Assembly (NCBI RefSeq): GCF_029962835.1
Contig: NC_080588.1
Coordinates: forward strand, 69,156,001-69,220,000
DNA: 64,000 nucleotides
Origin: Magnolia sinica
Lineage: Eukaryota > Streptophyta > Magnoliopsida > Magnoliales > Magnoliaceae
Reading direction: 5' to 3'
The notes beneath the pieces were generated by a model. The model searched no databases and was not told the DNA's origin. It saw nothing but the letters and a program-made list of their open reading frames with translations. Made by a program: the position numbers and the translations under genes. Position 1 is the first letter of the stretch, and each line of letters opens with the position of its first letter. Of the stretch, positions 42,836 through 55,010 are shown in pieces.

Positions 42836-44949
42836 CTACAAACCAGGTGCATTTGCCACTACCTTGACAATTGCCTTTCACACGTGACAACTTCCCACAT
42901 GCGCAAGATCGAAGACGTTCATCTGTCGGTTCACAAGGCCTGGAAGCTACTACTAAAAGATTAGGCCGATCTGATCATCAGGCGAATGGCATGCGCGTGT
43001 TGAATATGGATCACTTTTCAGTTTCTCTTGATCGTCCATATCAGATCAGCCTGCTCTGGGAGAAAAGCAATCTAGAAACCTGAGCCAGCATGATGATGAA
43101 CGGCTTGGATCTGACACACATGTGCCACTTTACCCTGCGTGAAACAGAAGTGCTCCCCAACGTGCCTCCACCACTTCCACAGTACACATGCACGCATTTT
43201 CATTGATCCAGTCCATCCAAATCATGGGCCTCATTTGTAACAAGGACGGTCCAATAATTCTAATAAATCAATTGAGCTGAAAATTTCTCTTTTCAAACAC
43301 GTCCACTTGATGGCCACTGGGAAGCGACTATTTGGACGGTCTGGATTAACGTACACGTCACGAAGATTTCGACCCTTTGCCCATAATATGACACCCTTGC
43401 ATGGATGTGATGCCCACATTCCAAGTGGGCCCACCTTGTCCCCCTTTACGAAGCACTTCAGCTTTTCTAGGGCCACCCCAATCGATGTACGTTTTGATAA
43501 TTCATCTTTATATGATTATTTAAAAAAGACGTCTTTGATCTAGACTCTTGGGGAATTATAGAATCCTCGAGCCATGATTATACTCGGTTTTAGTTTTGTA
43601 AGAGTCCATGGTTCTGTGATCCAGACCATTCGTTTTTCTGAGTAAACCTTAGATGCACCATTCCCCGAAAATCTTCTCGTTAAGACAATTCTACCGTTCA
43701 TTATGTAGCCCTAAAGGAGACGGTCAAGATGAGGAATGCGGCAACGGTCGACATTCAGCTGAAAGAAAGCCCAATAAGCAGGAAGTCCGTAGATGCGTTG
43801 TAATGATTCAACTGAAAGATGGACCAACGCCTTTCAAGTGGGCTGCACTTTAGACAATCTGTTCACCAAGAAAGGCCAAGATCAATGAAAAGAACACACC
43901 GAAACAAAAGATCTTGACCGTTAAAATCTGGTCAAGAGGATAGTGGATGTGAATTCTTTTTGTAAGGTAATTGGATTAAGGAACAATATATGTTTTTGTT
44001 TTTGTGGTCTGGATTCAAGGCAATTTCTTGTAAGGATGAAAATGAGATAATGTGATCAGGACCTTCCATGTACCGGGCCCTAACATGGATGGCTAATATT
44101 TTAAAATTCAGGAATATAAGACAATTGTAGAGACTACATTTTTTCATTTGAACCATTTTTATTTCCTCTGCCGTTTTAAAGTTAGCTGATTAGATGGCTG
44201 GGATGATCGGATGTACTTGTATTTTTAAAACATTTCATGACATACAGAGTAGGGTAACTAAATGGACGGTCCCGATACATAATTAAGTCACCCTATGACG
44301 TGTTCTAAGGAGTGATGTCTTGTGCCATTGTACAGTGCCACCTGATACACCGTAAAGTTAAGAAAATGGAGGGTTCTTCTCAGCCTCTTGTCTTTGTGGG
44401 GCCCACCTAAGGAAAGTGTAATGAAATAATAGATAATGCATGATGGGAACTCCAATGGAGGTTCATCTGACAAAAGCTGGGATGGACAAGATCCCTTGTT
44501 GGGGCACCATAGATCATGTTCCTGGCCACACTAGCCATGTGGGCGAACTCCTATTGGACAACTAAACGTGCAAAGATCGAAGAGATGATGAGCTTGCCAA
44601 GGTGAATCTCCCTCTCTGACATTCTGTGGGTCCACTTGCCTATGGAAGCTCGGTCCATCCTACGACTGAGACCAAAGATGTGGGGTCTCGTAACTTTTGG
44701 TTAGATGCCTAAATCATGAGACGAGATGTAATCGGTTAACTGACTCGGCGACTCAGATCGACTCGTTTGGACTTGAGTTGAGTCGTGACTCGACCAAGTC
44801 GGGTGTGACTCATATTATGAAATCGGAATCGGGTCCAACGGAGAATGAGTTTACTTGGACGAGTTGCTCATGAGGACTTGTCTGAGTGCAAGATGATTTT
44901 GCAGTGTTTACTTTACAGTTTTCTCAGCTTTATGTAGAGGTATCCCAAA
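42836..44949. other. Intergenic, MITE scraps, no gene
   Basis: Includes a 'gactcg'-rich patch (44745-44880) resembling the hAT element at 51181. ORFs here are repeat-derived. Confidence 0.4.
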
Positions 44950-45425
44950 TCAGACGGCCCTTTTGCGATGATAACGGTCATAATCGTTATATAATATTGG
45001 GCTGAAATGGTCATAACAACTGTTATAGAAAAAAATAGAAAAAAAAAAAAACGTAGAATGTAATGGTATCATAACATCCTGTAATGATCATGTAATAGAT
45101 ATTGGTTTTTTATTTTTTTTGTTTTTTTGTTTTTTTTTGGTTTTTGTTTTTGTTTTTGTTTTTGTTTTTTCTTTAAGAGTTGCTGATACAAGGACCGATT
45201 GGGCCTTACACATTACAGGGTTGAAATGGCCTTAAAACCTATTATAGAAAAAAATGGGTTATAATAGTGTTGTAATGATCTTATGATAATTTTTTTTTAA
45301 AGAAAGAAAAAATTTAGAGAGAATTATTGATATGGGACACAACGGCTCTCATGGCTCCTATCATAACGGTAATTAAGTATGGTGGCCATTACAACCACCA
45401 TTAACGTTGTGGAACACCTCCAAAA
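44950..45425. mobile_element. GTAACGG-family MITE, copy 3
   Basis: Repeated 'ataacggtcataatcgttat' type blocks. The right end in reverse complement reads GAGGTGTTCCACAACG then TTAATGGTGGTTGTAATGG, matching the ends at 7.7, 10.2 and 57.7 kb. It abuts the long inverted-repeat element. Confidence 0.6.
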
Positions 45426-45444
45426 ATAAATGATTTTTTTAGTA

Positions 45445-48400
45445 CAATCGCTTCAAAGTATGAAGAAAGAAGGCTTTGGCTTCTCGTATCTAAAACTAAG
45501 TTCATTTCCTTTTGCCTTGAGGGTACTTTTTGTATTTTTACATGACAAAAATGTCACTTTGGTACCTGCTTTTATACGACAGTAGCTTATTTCGAAAGGT
45601 TAAAGGGCTTTTCAAAGAGGGAATTGTGGGTCCAACTAAATCATAAATGAGCCCACTCTTTGGCTGATCTAATCTGTTCATTTTAATTGGTAAACTACGA
45701 ACCAGTTAAGGGTGTTTTTCAAATTTCGAAAAGAACCTTTTTATGGCCTACAATGGCATTAATATTATGAACCGTTTCCTCTGAGTGTAGTCCATATATG
45801 ATGAGTTTTTCTCTCAAACTTTGCCCGATAATAAGAAATTAAAGCCACTTTTATATGGACGGGTTGGATTTACTTCACGACAAGTTAGTGGGCCCCACAT
45901 AAGATCTCAAATAGGTTCCTATGGTGGGGTTCTACTGCAAGAAAATCATTTGACATTTTCCTACTTTTCTTCTTTATTATTATTATTTTTTTATGAGAGG
46001 AGACCACATGAAGAGTTGAAGCTTCATCAAAGTGAAGCTCCATCAAAGCTCTAGTGAAGCTAAGTATACTCTTTGGGTCGAAAACGAGGATTTGTTTTCA
46101 AGTTCACCTCATATACTCTTCGACGTAAAAGTTATGACAAGCAAAAGTAAGTTCTTTTATATGTGGTGTTTATTTTTATTGGTGAGGATTAATGGTTAGA
46201 GAAGGATGTGATAGTTCCCTTTATAGTTTTTTTTTTTATTTGGTTGGGTATGAATGATGAAAGTTTGTGAAAGGAAAAAAGGGTGTGGAAGAATAATGTA
46301 ATGGATAAATTTTTGTATTGGAAGAATGTTATAATGGATGGATTTTGTAATAGAAGAATATTATAATGGAAGATTGTGATAAATGTTGGAATGGATAAAT
46401 GTTATAATGGATGAATTTTTGTAGTGGAAGAATGGTATAATGGATAAATGTGGTATGATGGATCGTCGATATTCATTATGGATCACTGATATTCTGTGTA
46501 GATTGCATATTTTCAATATATGTATTAATCCCATGAAAATGACCATAACTCCCTCATTATATGTCTGATTGGGTTGTTGGAAAGATAATTTGATGGAATT
46601 TTAAACAAGATGATTTAAAACTCATTTAAAATTTCATCAAATTATCTTTCCGACGAGCACAAAATCATCTCAATTAGATATGTAATGAGGGAATTATAAC
46701 TGTTTTTTTAGGATCGACAACTCACAACCATGATAAACTTTAGACTTACTTTTGGTCTATCAAGTGGTTCCTAAATAATATGTTTCTAAATCCATTTGAA
46801 ATTTCATCGAATTATCTTTCCAACGAGTATAAGATCACTCTTATCGGACATGTAACGAGGTACTTGTGACCGTTATCGTGGGATCAACGATCTATAGTGA
46901 ATATTAGTGATCCACAGTTCAATATTCTTCCATCTAAATATTAATTCATTACAACATTCTTTTATCACAATATTATTTTATTATAAAAATTCATTAATTA
47001 TAATAGTCATCCATTACAACATTCATTACATTCATCTATTACAACATTCTTTTATTTTAAAATTCATACATTACAACATTCTTCAATTACAAAAATCTAT
47101 TCATTACATCATTCTTCCACACCTTTTTTTCTTTCACAAACTTCCATCATTCATAATTAAGAAAAACACTTTTAAATAGGATGGTGTGGCCGAAAAGACC
47201 AACATCTGGAGTGCAGGTGTGATCCATGCTATGATAAATTTTGGGCTTACTTTTGTGCCACCAAATGGTGTTTAAATGAAATTATTCTAAATTCATTTAA
47301 AACATAATCAAATTATGTTTCCAACGAGTACAATATTATCCTAATCGGACATGTAATGAGGGAGATATAGCCATTTTTGTACATGGGATCAGTGACCCAT
47401 ATCCATGATGAACTTTGGAACCAATTTTAGGTTATCAAATGGTGTCTAAATAAGATAATTTCAAAGTCATTTGAAAATTCATTGAATTATCTTTCTAATC
47501 AGCATAAGATTACCACAATCAGACATGTAAAGAAGGAGTTATGATCGTTTTTGTATGATCGACAACCTATAATGATTATCAACGATTTACAGTGAGTATC
47601 GGCGATCCACAACGAATATCGACGATTGTCCATTACAACATTCATCCATCACAACATTCTTCCATCTCAACATTCATCCATTATACGATTCATCCATTTC
47701 AACATTATTTTATTAAAAAAATTCATCCATTACAACATTCATCACATTTATCCATTATAATATTCTTCCATTCAAATTTTGTATATTACAATATTCTTTC
47801 ATTACAAAAATTCATCCATTATATCATTCTTCCATGCTCTCATTCCTTTCACAAACTCTTACCATTCATATTCAAAAATAAATAAATTCGAAGTCAGAAG
47901 GCCCGGTGTGGCCAGAAAGACCCACATTAGGAGTGCATATGTGATTTATACTATGATAAATATTGAGGTTATTTTTATGCTATCAAATGGTATCTAAATG
48001 AGATGAATTTAAAGTCATTTAAAAGTTAATCAAATTATCTTTCCAACGAGCACACAATCACCCTAATCGAACTTACAATGATGGCATTATAACTGTTTTC
48101 ATAGAATAGGTGACCTACACTCATGAAAAATGTTAGGCTCACTTTTTGCTATCAAATGGTATCCAAATTAGATGATTTGAAATCGATTTGAAAGTTTATC
48201 GAATTATCTTTTTAACGAGCACAAGATCACCCTAATTAGACATGTAATGAGGGACATATGGCCGTTTGCATGGGATCAATGATCTATAGTGATTACAGGT
48301 GATAAACAATGAATATTGTCGATCCACAGTGAGTCCCGACGATCTACAATGCATATTGGCAATCCACAATGAGTATTAGCAATCTATAGTGAATATTGGC

Positions 48401-49460
48401 GATCCGCCATATGACATTCATCTATTACACCATTTTTCTATCATAACATTCTTCCATTATAAAATTTCATCCATTACAATAGTCATCCATGATATTATTC
48501 ATCCGTTTCAACATTCATCACAAACAATATCCATTGCAAAATTCTTCTATTACAAAAATTCATTAATTAGATTATTTTTTCACATATTTCTTCCTTTTAC
48601 AAACTCTCTCCATTGATACCCAACCAAATAAAAAACTATAATGGAAACCACCACACCTTTCTCCTTTTCACAAACTCCAACCATTGATGCCCATTAATAA
48701 CACACAAAAGAACCTACCTTTTGACTGCCATAACTTCTACGTCGAAGAGTTTGGTTGAAGATTTTTTTTTAACAAATCATCGTTTTTGGCCTGAAAAGTG
48801 TACTGAGCTTCACTGGAGTTTTAATGGAGCTTCACTAGAGATTGATAGAGCTTTGATGTAGATTTGCCGAGATTCTCTTTGACGGAGTTTCGGCTCTTCA
48901 TGTGGTCTATTCTTGTGATAAAAAAACAAAGAAAAGAATGAAAATGCCAAATGACCTTCGTGCAATAGGGGCCACCATAAGAACCCATATGATATTTTAT
49001 GTGGGACCCACTGACTTGTTATGAAACAAATCAAACCTGTCCACATGATAGGGGTTTTAATTTGCTGTCATCGGCCAAAGTTTGATGGTAAAATTTATCT
49101 TAGATAGACCACATGGAGGAATCAATTTAGAATTAACGAATAATATTAATGTCATTGTGGGCCACAAAGAACTTCTCTTCAAAAATTGAAAAACACCATT
49201 CTATAGTTCACAGTTGATTGGTTAAAATGAACGAATCATATCAGCCAATGATTAAGCCTATTTATGGTTTAGTAGTATCCAAAATCCCTTATTCCAAAAG
49301 TCCTTTAATCTTCCGAGACAAACTACTGCTACTCAAGAGCAGCTAGTAGAGAGACATTTTTATCATGTAAAAAAATTAAAAAATACCCTCAAAGCTAAAA
49401 GTATCTTTGTTTTAAAGAGAGGAGGCTAAAGCCTTACTTCCATCATACCCTGAGGCCATA
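45445..49460. mobile_element. 4-kb element with ~1.15-kb inverted arms and internal tandem array
   Basis: Left arm about 45445-46600 is matched in reverse complement by about 48250-49460. Blocks that pair include 'ttacatgacaaaaatgtc/ttacatgataaaaatgtc', 'ggcattaatatta/gacattaatatta', 'aagtyagtgggyccc', 'ccacatgaagag', 'ctcttcgacgtaraagttatg' and 'atttggttgggtat'. Between the arms is a tandem array. I see no transposase. Long arms and lack of coding fit a non-autonomous long-TIR or foldback DNA element, but the ends and TSD are not fixed. Confidence 0.8.
46630..48400. repeat. ~0.7-kb higher-order tandem array inside the long-TIR element
   Basis: The block 'attatctttccaacgagcac' recurs at about 46639, 46811, 47306, 47488, 48031 and 48205, i.e. 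pairs about 175 bp apart. The pair repeats every 670-725 bp, separated by 'cattcatccattacaacatt' runs. The marker 'gtgtggccgaaaagacc' recurs at about 47184 and 47905. Confidence 0.8.
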
Positions 49461-50849
49461 ATATTAGGAAACCCAAAATCAAACCATCCCATGGCCCAAG
49501 TTCATGCCTAAAATCTCTAAAATCACTTGGGGCTCACCTCAGTCCTGGAATTTCCTTAGCTTCCCACTGTACCTTCATTTGGTTAGGAGTCAATATGAAC
49601 AGCTTGGATTGCACATAAAGGTCATGTTAAGCCCCAAGAATAAAACCAATGGTGGGCGGTTACTTCTCCACCGTTCCCTGTGGTGTGTGACCCACCTCAG
49701 TTGCGGATCAAGCTGATTATTGGTCCCTCAACCTACCATCTCAGTGGGGCCATTTTTCTCGACACCGTGAAACTATACCAAGGGATTATATCTGATCAAA
49801 CGTATAACTTTTACATACAATACTTTCACCATGAGAAATCTTCACAAACAACGTTGTTGTACGGTAACTTTTACATACAATACTTTCTTTCCCGCCAATT
49901 TATAATTTTTTCATAACATCCGAGCCGTTGGAAGGGCGTACGGAATCATAAAGATTACCTGGGACCAAAAGCAGGATTGTCCATTTGTAAGTCAGGGCAC
50001 ACCGGTCGATATCAATGTATAGCCGATGGGCTGACCGAATGATTTGATTGGTACTTATTTCTCTTTCCTGGTTTTCGTTTGAATGGACCACCTTTTCGAC
50101 GGCAGGGATGTTCCACAGAATTGAAACATTGGAGGAAAATAAAGCGCTGTACGGGAAAACAAAGGAGGTATGGAGGAATGCTAGCATGCAGCTCCGGTAA
50201 GGTCACAGATCTAGAAGTCATATGCAGCTCCCTTGTGGAAAACATGTTCAGTCATCAGGACTGTGGATCTGTTGAGACATGTTGTAGATGAACGATAGGC
50301 CGAAAATAGCACTGATTGGACGTTTCTGACCACTCATTTGATGTGGAGTTTTCTGGTAGAACGTGGACCATTGCTCTGTTTTGTGCTAGTTGTTGTTTTC
50401 CCAGCCACAATAGGCAGTCAAATCTCTTTCCTTTTTGGATATGGCCTGTCCACGTGGTAGCCCATCAAATCAAGAGTCCTGATCATGCATGTGTCTAACG
50501 GGTTTACCGTGGTAAGGGAGTTGTATGTTACTTCTACGACGCGAGATGTATGCGCTTGGGTAGGTTAATTCAAATGTACACCAAAACATCTTGATTGTAC
50601 ATGAGGTGCTTGTGTAACACGTAGATAGGCAATAGTCCAAAAATAAACTCGATCAGACTGGTATCCATCGTATAAGTCAACCGAAAAATGAACTGGTGAT
50701 AATCAGATGGTTAAGATCGTCCGATCACTACAATTTTTAGCTATGGTCACGATCACCATATATATTTGCCACTTGTACGGTGGGGATTGCACTTTGTAGA
50801 ACTTATTATGACGTGCACGATACAATAGCATCTCAGGTCGATACAAATC
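49461..50849. other. MITE-rich intergenic stretch
   Basis: A foldback relative at about 49500-49760 (gtgtgtgacccacctcag, aaaccaatggtgggcggtt) and the partner of the 20.4-kb repeat at 50290-50540. 'aacttttacatacaatactttc' occurs twice (49805, 49865). No gene. Confidence 0.5.
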
Positions 50850-51172
50850 TCGTATGGGAGACACCATGTTAAATCATGCCTAAAGTCACATGGGGTGGCC
50901 CACCTGAGTTTTGGAATGGTGTTGATTTTAGGTGTCCAATCATACTTGTGCAGTCCATATTATTATTAATTAATTGGATGGCATGTACAAAACATGGAAG
51001 GGTCCACGCACAATATATAAAAATCTTTAATGGTGGGTGTCCACATCCCAACCGTTCCATGACGCGTGACCCACCAGTATTTTCAATCAGTCTAATTTTC
51101 CAGACATAGGATAACTTGGAGGGGACACGTTATGGACGGAATGGATGTTGGCTCTATATCATAGTGGGCCCC
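50850..51172. mobile_element. Foldback MITE, GTGGGGCCCAC family
   Basis: 'ggtggcccacctgagttttgg', 'aatggtgggtgtccacatcc' and 'gcgtgacccaccag', ending at 'atagtgggccccac'. Looser copy of the 37.2-kb type. Confidence 0.55.
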
Positions 51173-51180
51173 ACACACGT

Positions 51181-51453
51181 GGGGGGTACATCGAGCCAAA
51201 CTGGGTTGAGCTGGCCTCAGCTCGGCTCGGCTCGGTCACCAGGCACACCCAGCTCGAACTTAGCTCGCCTTTGTAACTGAGCCCGCATCTCTTGATCGAG
51301 CTCGGCTCGGTTAGCAATTGGACCAGTTCAAGCTGAGTTCGAGTCAGTTTCGAACTTTGAGCTTTCGAGCCGAGTTTGAGAGAAAGAGAGAGGTAAGAGG
51401 GGCGTCAAACGAGCAGAGAGAGAGAGAGAAATGAGAGAGCTTAGAGGGGCAGC

Positions 51454-51495
<42 letters not shown>

Positions 51496-51681
51496 GAGTC
51501 GATCTGAGTATCCATCTGAGTCGAGTCGAGCTGGGTCAGCTCGAACTCGGCTTGAACTCATTTTTGAGCTGTAAAAAATGGCTTGACTCAGATCAAACTC
51601 AGTTTCAAGTCGAGCCGATTCAAACTATTTCGGGCCGAGTCGAGTGAGCTAACCGAGCTAGCCCAGTTCGTGTACACCCCT
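51181..51681. mobile_element. hAT-type nonautonomous element, 'gagctcgg' family
   Basis: Perfect 8-bp TSD ACACACGT at 51173-51180 and 51682-51689. The ends GGGGGGTACATCGAGCC and (reverse complement of right) AGGGGTGTACACGAAC are inverted repeats. The interior is built of 'gagctcggctcgg' and 'gagtcgag' motifs, with a (GA)n and a (CA)n tract (51464-51494). No ORF of its own. Confidence 0.85.
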
Positions 51682-51689
51682 ACACACGT

Positions 51690-54600
51690 AGCAGCTGTGG
51701 AATAACCTTATTTTACAATAGTTGTAGGAGGGATAGGGTCATTTGTTTAACATCTGACCCATCTTAAATACTCGGCTCGCATGTGAAGATCCGATTTGGG
51801 AGATCAACATAGAATTCCCATGAATTAGATGCATGAAAAAACGAGTCATCAGGCCCATCATATGTGTCCTCATAATCCACGTGGTCGTCTCATCAACCAA
51901 TGATTTACTTCCATATAAAAACAGACATGCTTTGGCACGTCTGGGAGAGAGGAAATCGATGATAGAGAAATGAGCTGTTTGGGAAAACGTTCACATGAAT
52001 CCATTTCTTTCCCTCCAAAGTCACATGTGTAGAATATCTGATCCATCCATAAGGTGGACCAGACCATGATGATCAGCTATTATGAAAATCAGGCTCATCT
52101 ACTCCTTTATTAGGTCACCTCGCTACACTCAGTCGTATGATCGCCTGTCTCTTGATTTTGATATTGTGTCCCGTTCAATACGTTGATGGGCCTGATTTGT
52201 ATACCAGATGATAATCATGGTGTGGTGCAACGTTTTCACGGACTGGATATTCTTCGTACGTGATTCGTTGGTCAGATAGAAATGGTCGTATGTATAGTTT
52301 ACATACAGCCGCTGTCGGTAATCATTTCTCTGAGAAAATATCCGCCCTTACATACGTTCGATAATGCGCATGAAAAGTAATAGTGCAGGCCCAAATTAAT
52401 TCCAGCCGTCCGATCAATGTGCCTCCTCTTGAATGGACGATTAGCCTTAAAGATACCATTGATCGACATTCCTAAACAGCCGTCGATCAACCAAAAATTA
52501 AGGGAGTGGACCATTGCTCAAAGAAGCATTACATGACACGTGTCCAACATCTTTGTACGGAAGACTGTTGAGCCTTACATGAAAGAATCGATCAACGGTT
52601 CAGTCCAACTTATCTCTGTGGCCCACTACATGATCAGATCCACCTGATCTTTGGGGCCAGGAAAAGTACACGTGGAGCCCACCCAAAGGGCTCGGGTCTG
52701 GCAACTTGGAGCGTCCGGTGAGTGCACTCGCGCAAAAGTGCACCTCGTATTTCTCGGGTTTTCAAGCATTTGAAGTGGGTCGTTGGTTAGTCTAAGGAAT
52801 TTCACGTGGGGCCCACCATTATAAATCTAAGGAATATCACGTGGGGCCCACCATTATAAGGAAAACGACAAGATGGACGGATCCCATGACTGCTCGCCCC
52901 CTACCACTTCCATACAACTAATATATACTACAACTGTCCGATCGATGTTCCTTAGAGCACCGTTCGGGCTTTCCGTTGGTACAAGTGGGCCCAGGGTTCA
53001 GTCATCCAACCGTTGATTAGGTGGGTCTCACCATGTTGGCCGATCCATCAAACATCCCACGGTTTTTATAATTTCTGACCCGTCAATATGCGGCCAAGAA
53101 AGAATATTGTTTACAAATAAAAGGCTAGCATTGGTTAATCCACGGTGATTATCATCATTCACTGAAAAATGGGTCCCACTACCATAAACCCTAACGTGGT
53201 ATCAAAGACTGGAATCCTCTCCAGCGACTATTGCACACAGCGGGTACAACACCCAGGCTCTGTGGGGTCCACCTTCCTATGCGTATCAAATCCACTCCGT
53301 CCATAAGGTGAGTACGTAGACGCTATGCCCTGGGGCCAAAATGTATGGTAAAAAAAAAAAAAACGTGTGACACGTCTGATGTGTCGCACGTATGACATGA
53401 CCATAAACACACGGCTAGAGAACAAAAAGCGAGTCCAAGTCCACACCACCTTTTGAAGAATCTCATGTCATCATGTGTTTAGATCCACGGATTAAATTTT
53501 TAATTGCGATTAGTGGATTAAAACGACATGCATGAGAATTCATCATTTCACTCGGCATACTGTAAAATTTCGAGCTCCACGCGAGTGAATTAGGGAGACT
53601 ATGTACAGACCAAAAAATGAGCCAGAAGGGCATATGAGTGTGATATCCCAGCAGTTCATCAGATGAGACTGACTATTTAGATGTCCTGGACAAAAAATCA
53701 GACCTATCCAATCATCCAGTGGGCCACACTTTACTAAAAAAGTAAACAGCTAGAAAGAACTTTGCAAAGTTTCTCATGGATATCCACCTGTTTCTAGTAT
53801 TGAGAATGAGCGGACCGTCTGATTTTTCGGCCAGCTGACGTACACAATAAATGCTACCCAATGGACGGGTTGGATCTCTCCTGTCAGACATGCTGGCACT
53901 TGTGAGGCCCGTTCATATAATTCTTTTAGTGGTCAATGGCTGAAAGTAATTTTGATTTTACCAAAAAGAGATGGTTATGATCAGATGATCCTCGCCATCC
54001 AACTGGAGGGCTTTGAATTGAGATCAATACTCGATCTTTTTCCAGCTGATTCGACTGGCTACCAATCAAATGGTCAGGATTGTATGATGAAAGCGAAGTT
54101 TCTGGGAATATCTTATTAAATGGATGGGCCGATCAACTATCTCTATCATGACCTAATTTAAGCTACGTGCCCTGAAACACCGATTTGGATGTGGATGTTA
54201 CTTCATGCAGAGGAAATCATATGATGTTTGCGCCCACATTGTTCTACAGTACACACGAGTTTTCTATTTTGTTAAGTGGGCTAATGGGTCTGTATCCAGA
54301 CCATTGGACACGTGTTAAACAAAGGTGGAGTACACCTCGAAATGTAAAAATTTTCGTTTATAAGAGGAATACAGCAACGGTCCAGATTCATTTGAAAAGG
54401 GTCCTGATATTGGTTGAAGTAATCTTTCAATCTGGCTCAGATTCTGGATTCCTGCTACATCCACTGTGATAAAAAAAACATAATAATGGACTGGATTACC
54501 GATGTATGGGCCCCACTTATCAGAATCGAGATCGCCTTTATATTATGCAAAACGTGCGGTCCACATGTATCATATGAATACTCCAGATTGAGATGGGTTT

Positions 54601-54874
54601 TGTCTTCTTATGTTTTTGATTGAGCTGTGAGGTGCTTGGAATATGACACCTCCTTCAGGTGTTAGATTCCAATGTTAGTTTTGCACCATTTAAAAAATGG
54701 TAGTGACTCCTCAACCCTACGCATGGCATTGGTGTACTGCAATCTAGACCATCCAAATCATCGAACCAATTGTGCACGGAGTGTAACCAAAAGATTGCAG
54801 CTGGAAAATAAAGTTAAGATATGATCTTCCCTTTCAAATTTGGACCACTCACTATTTTCCTTTTTAACCACCAT
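51690..54874. other. Intergenic, repeat scraps, no gene
   Basis: Apart from the G-box duplication there are MITE-like scraps ('tggtggggtcc' motifs; 'gcaacggtccagattcattt' at about 54375). ORFs have no domain. Confidence 0.4.
52791..52860. repeat. 35-bp tandem duplication carrying a G-box
   Basis: The unit containing 'ttcacgtggggcccacc' is repeated with two differences; each has CACGTGG. Confidence 0.88.
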
Positions 54875-55010
54875 TCCATCATCACCATCATCATCTAAGC
54901 CTTATTCCAATTAACTATAGGGTCCGCTCTTTTCCACCGTTCTACTCTATCTAGGACCATAACTTCAGTGGACCACAGGTCTTTTCTTACTTCCCTTAGA
55001 CCTTCCTCTT
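54875..55010. repeat. Widespread plant dispersed repeat fragment
   Basis: 'catcatctaagccttattcc' then 'ctctatctaggaccataact'; related scraps near 25655-25730 and 58205-58260. Confidence 0.5.
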
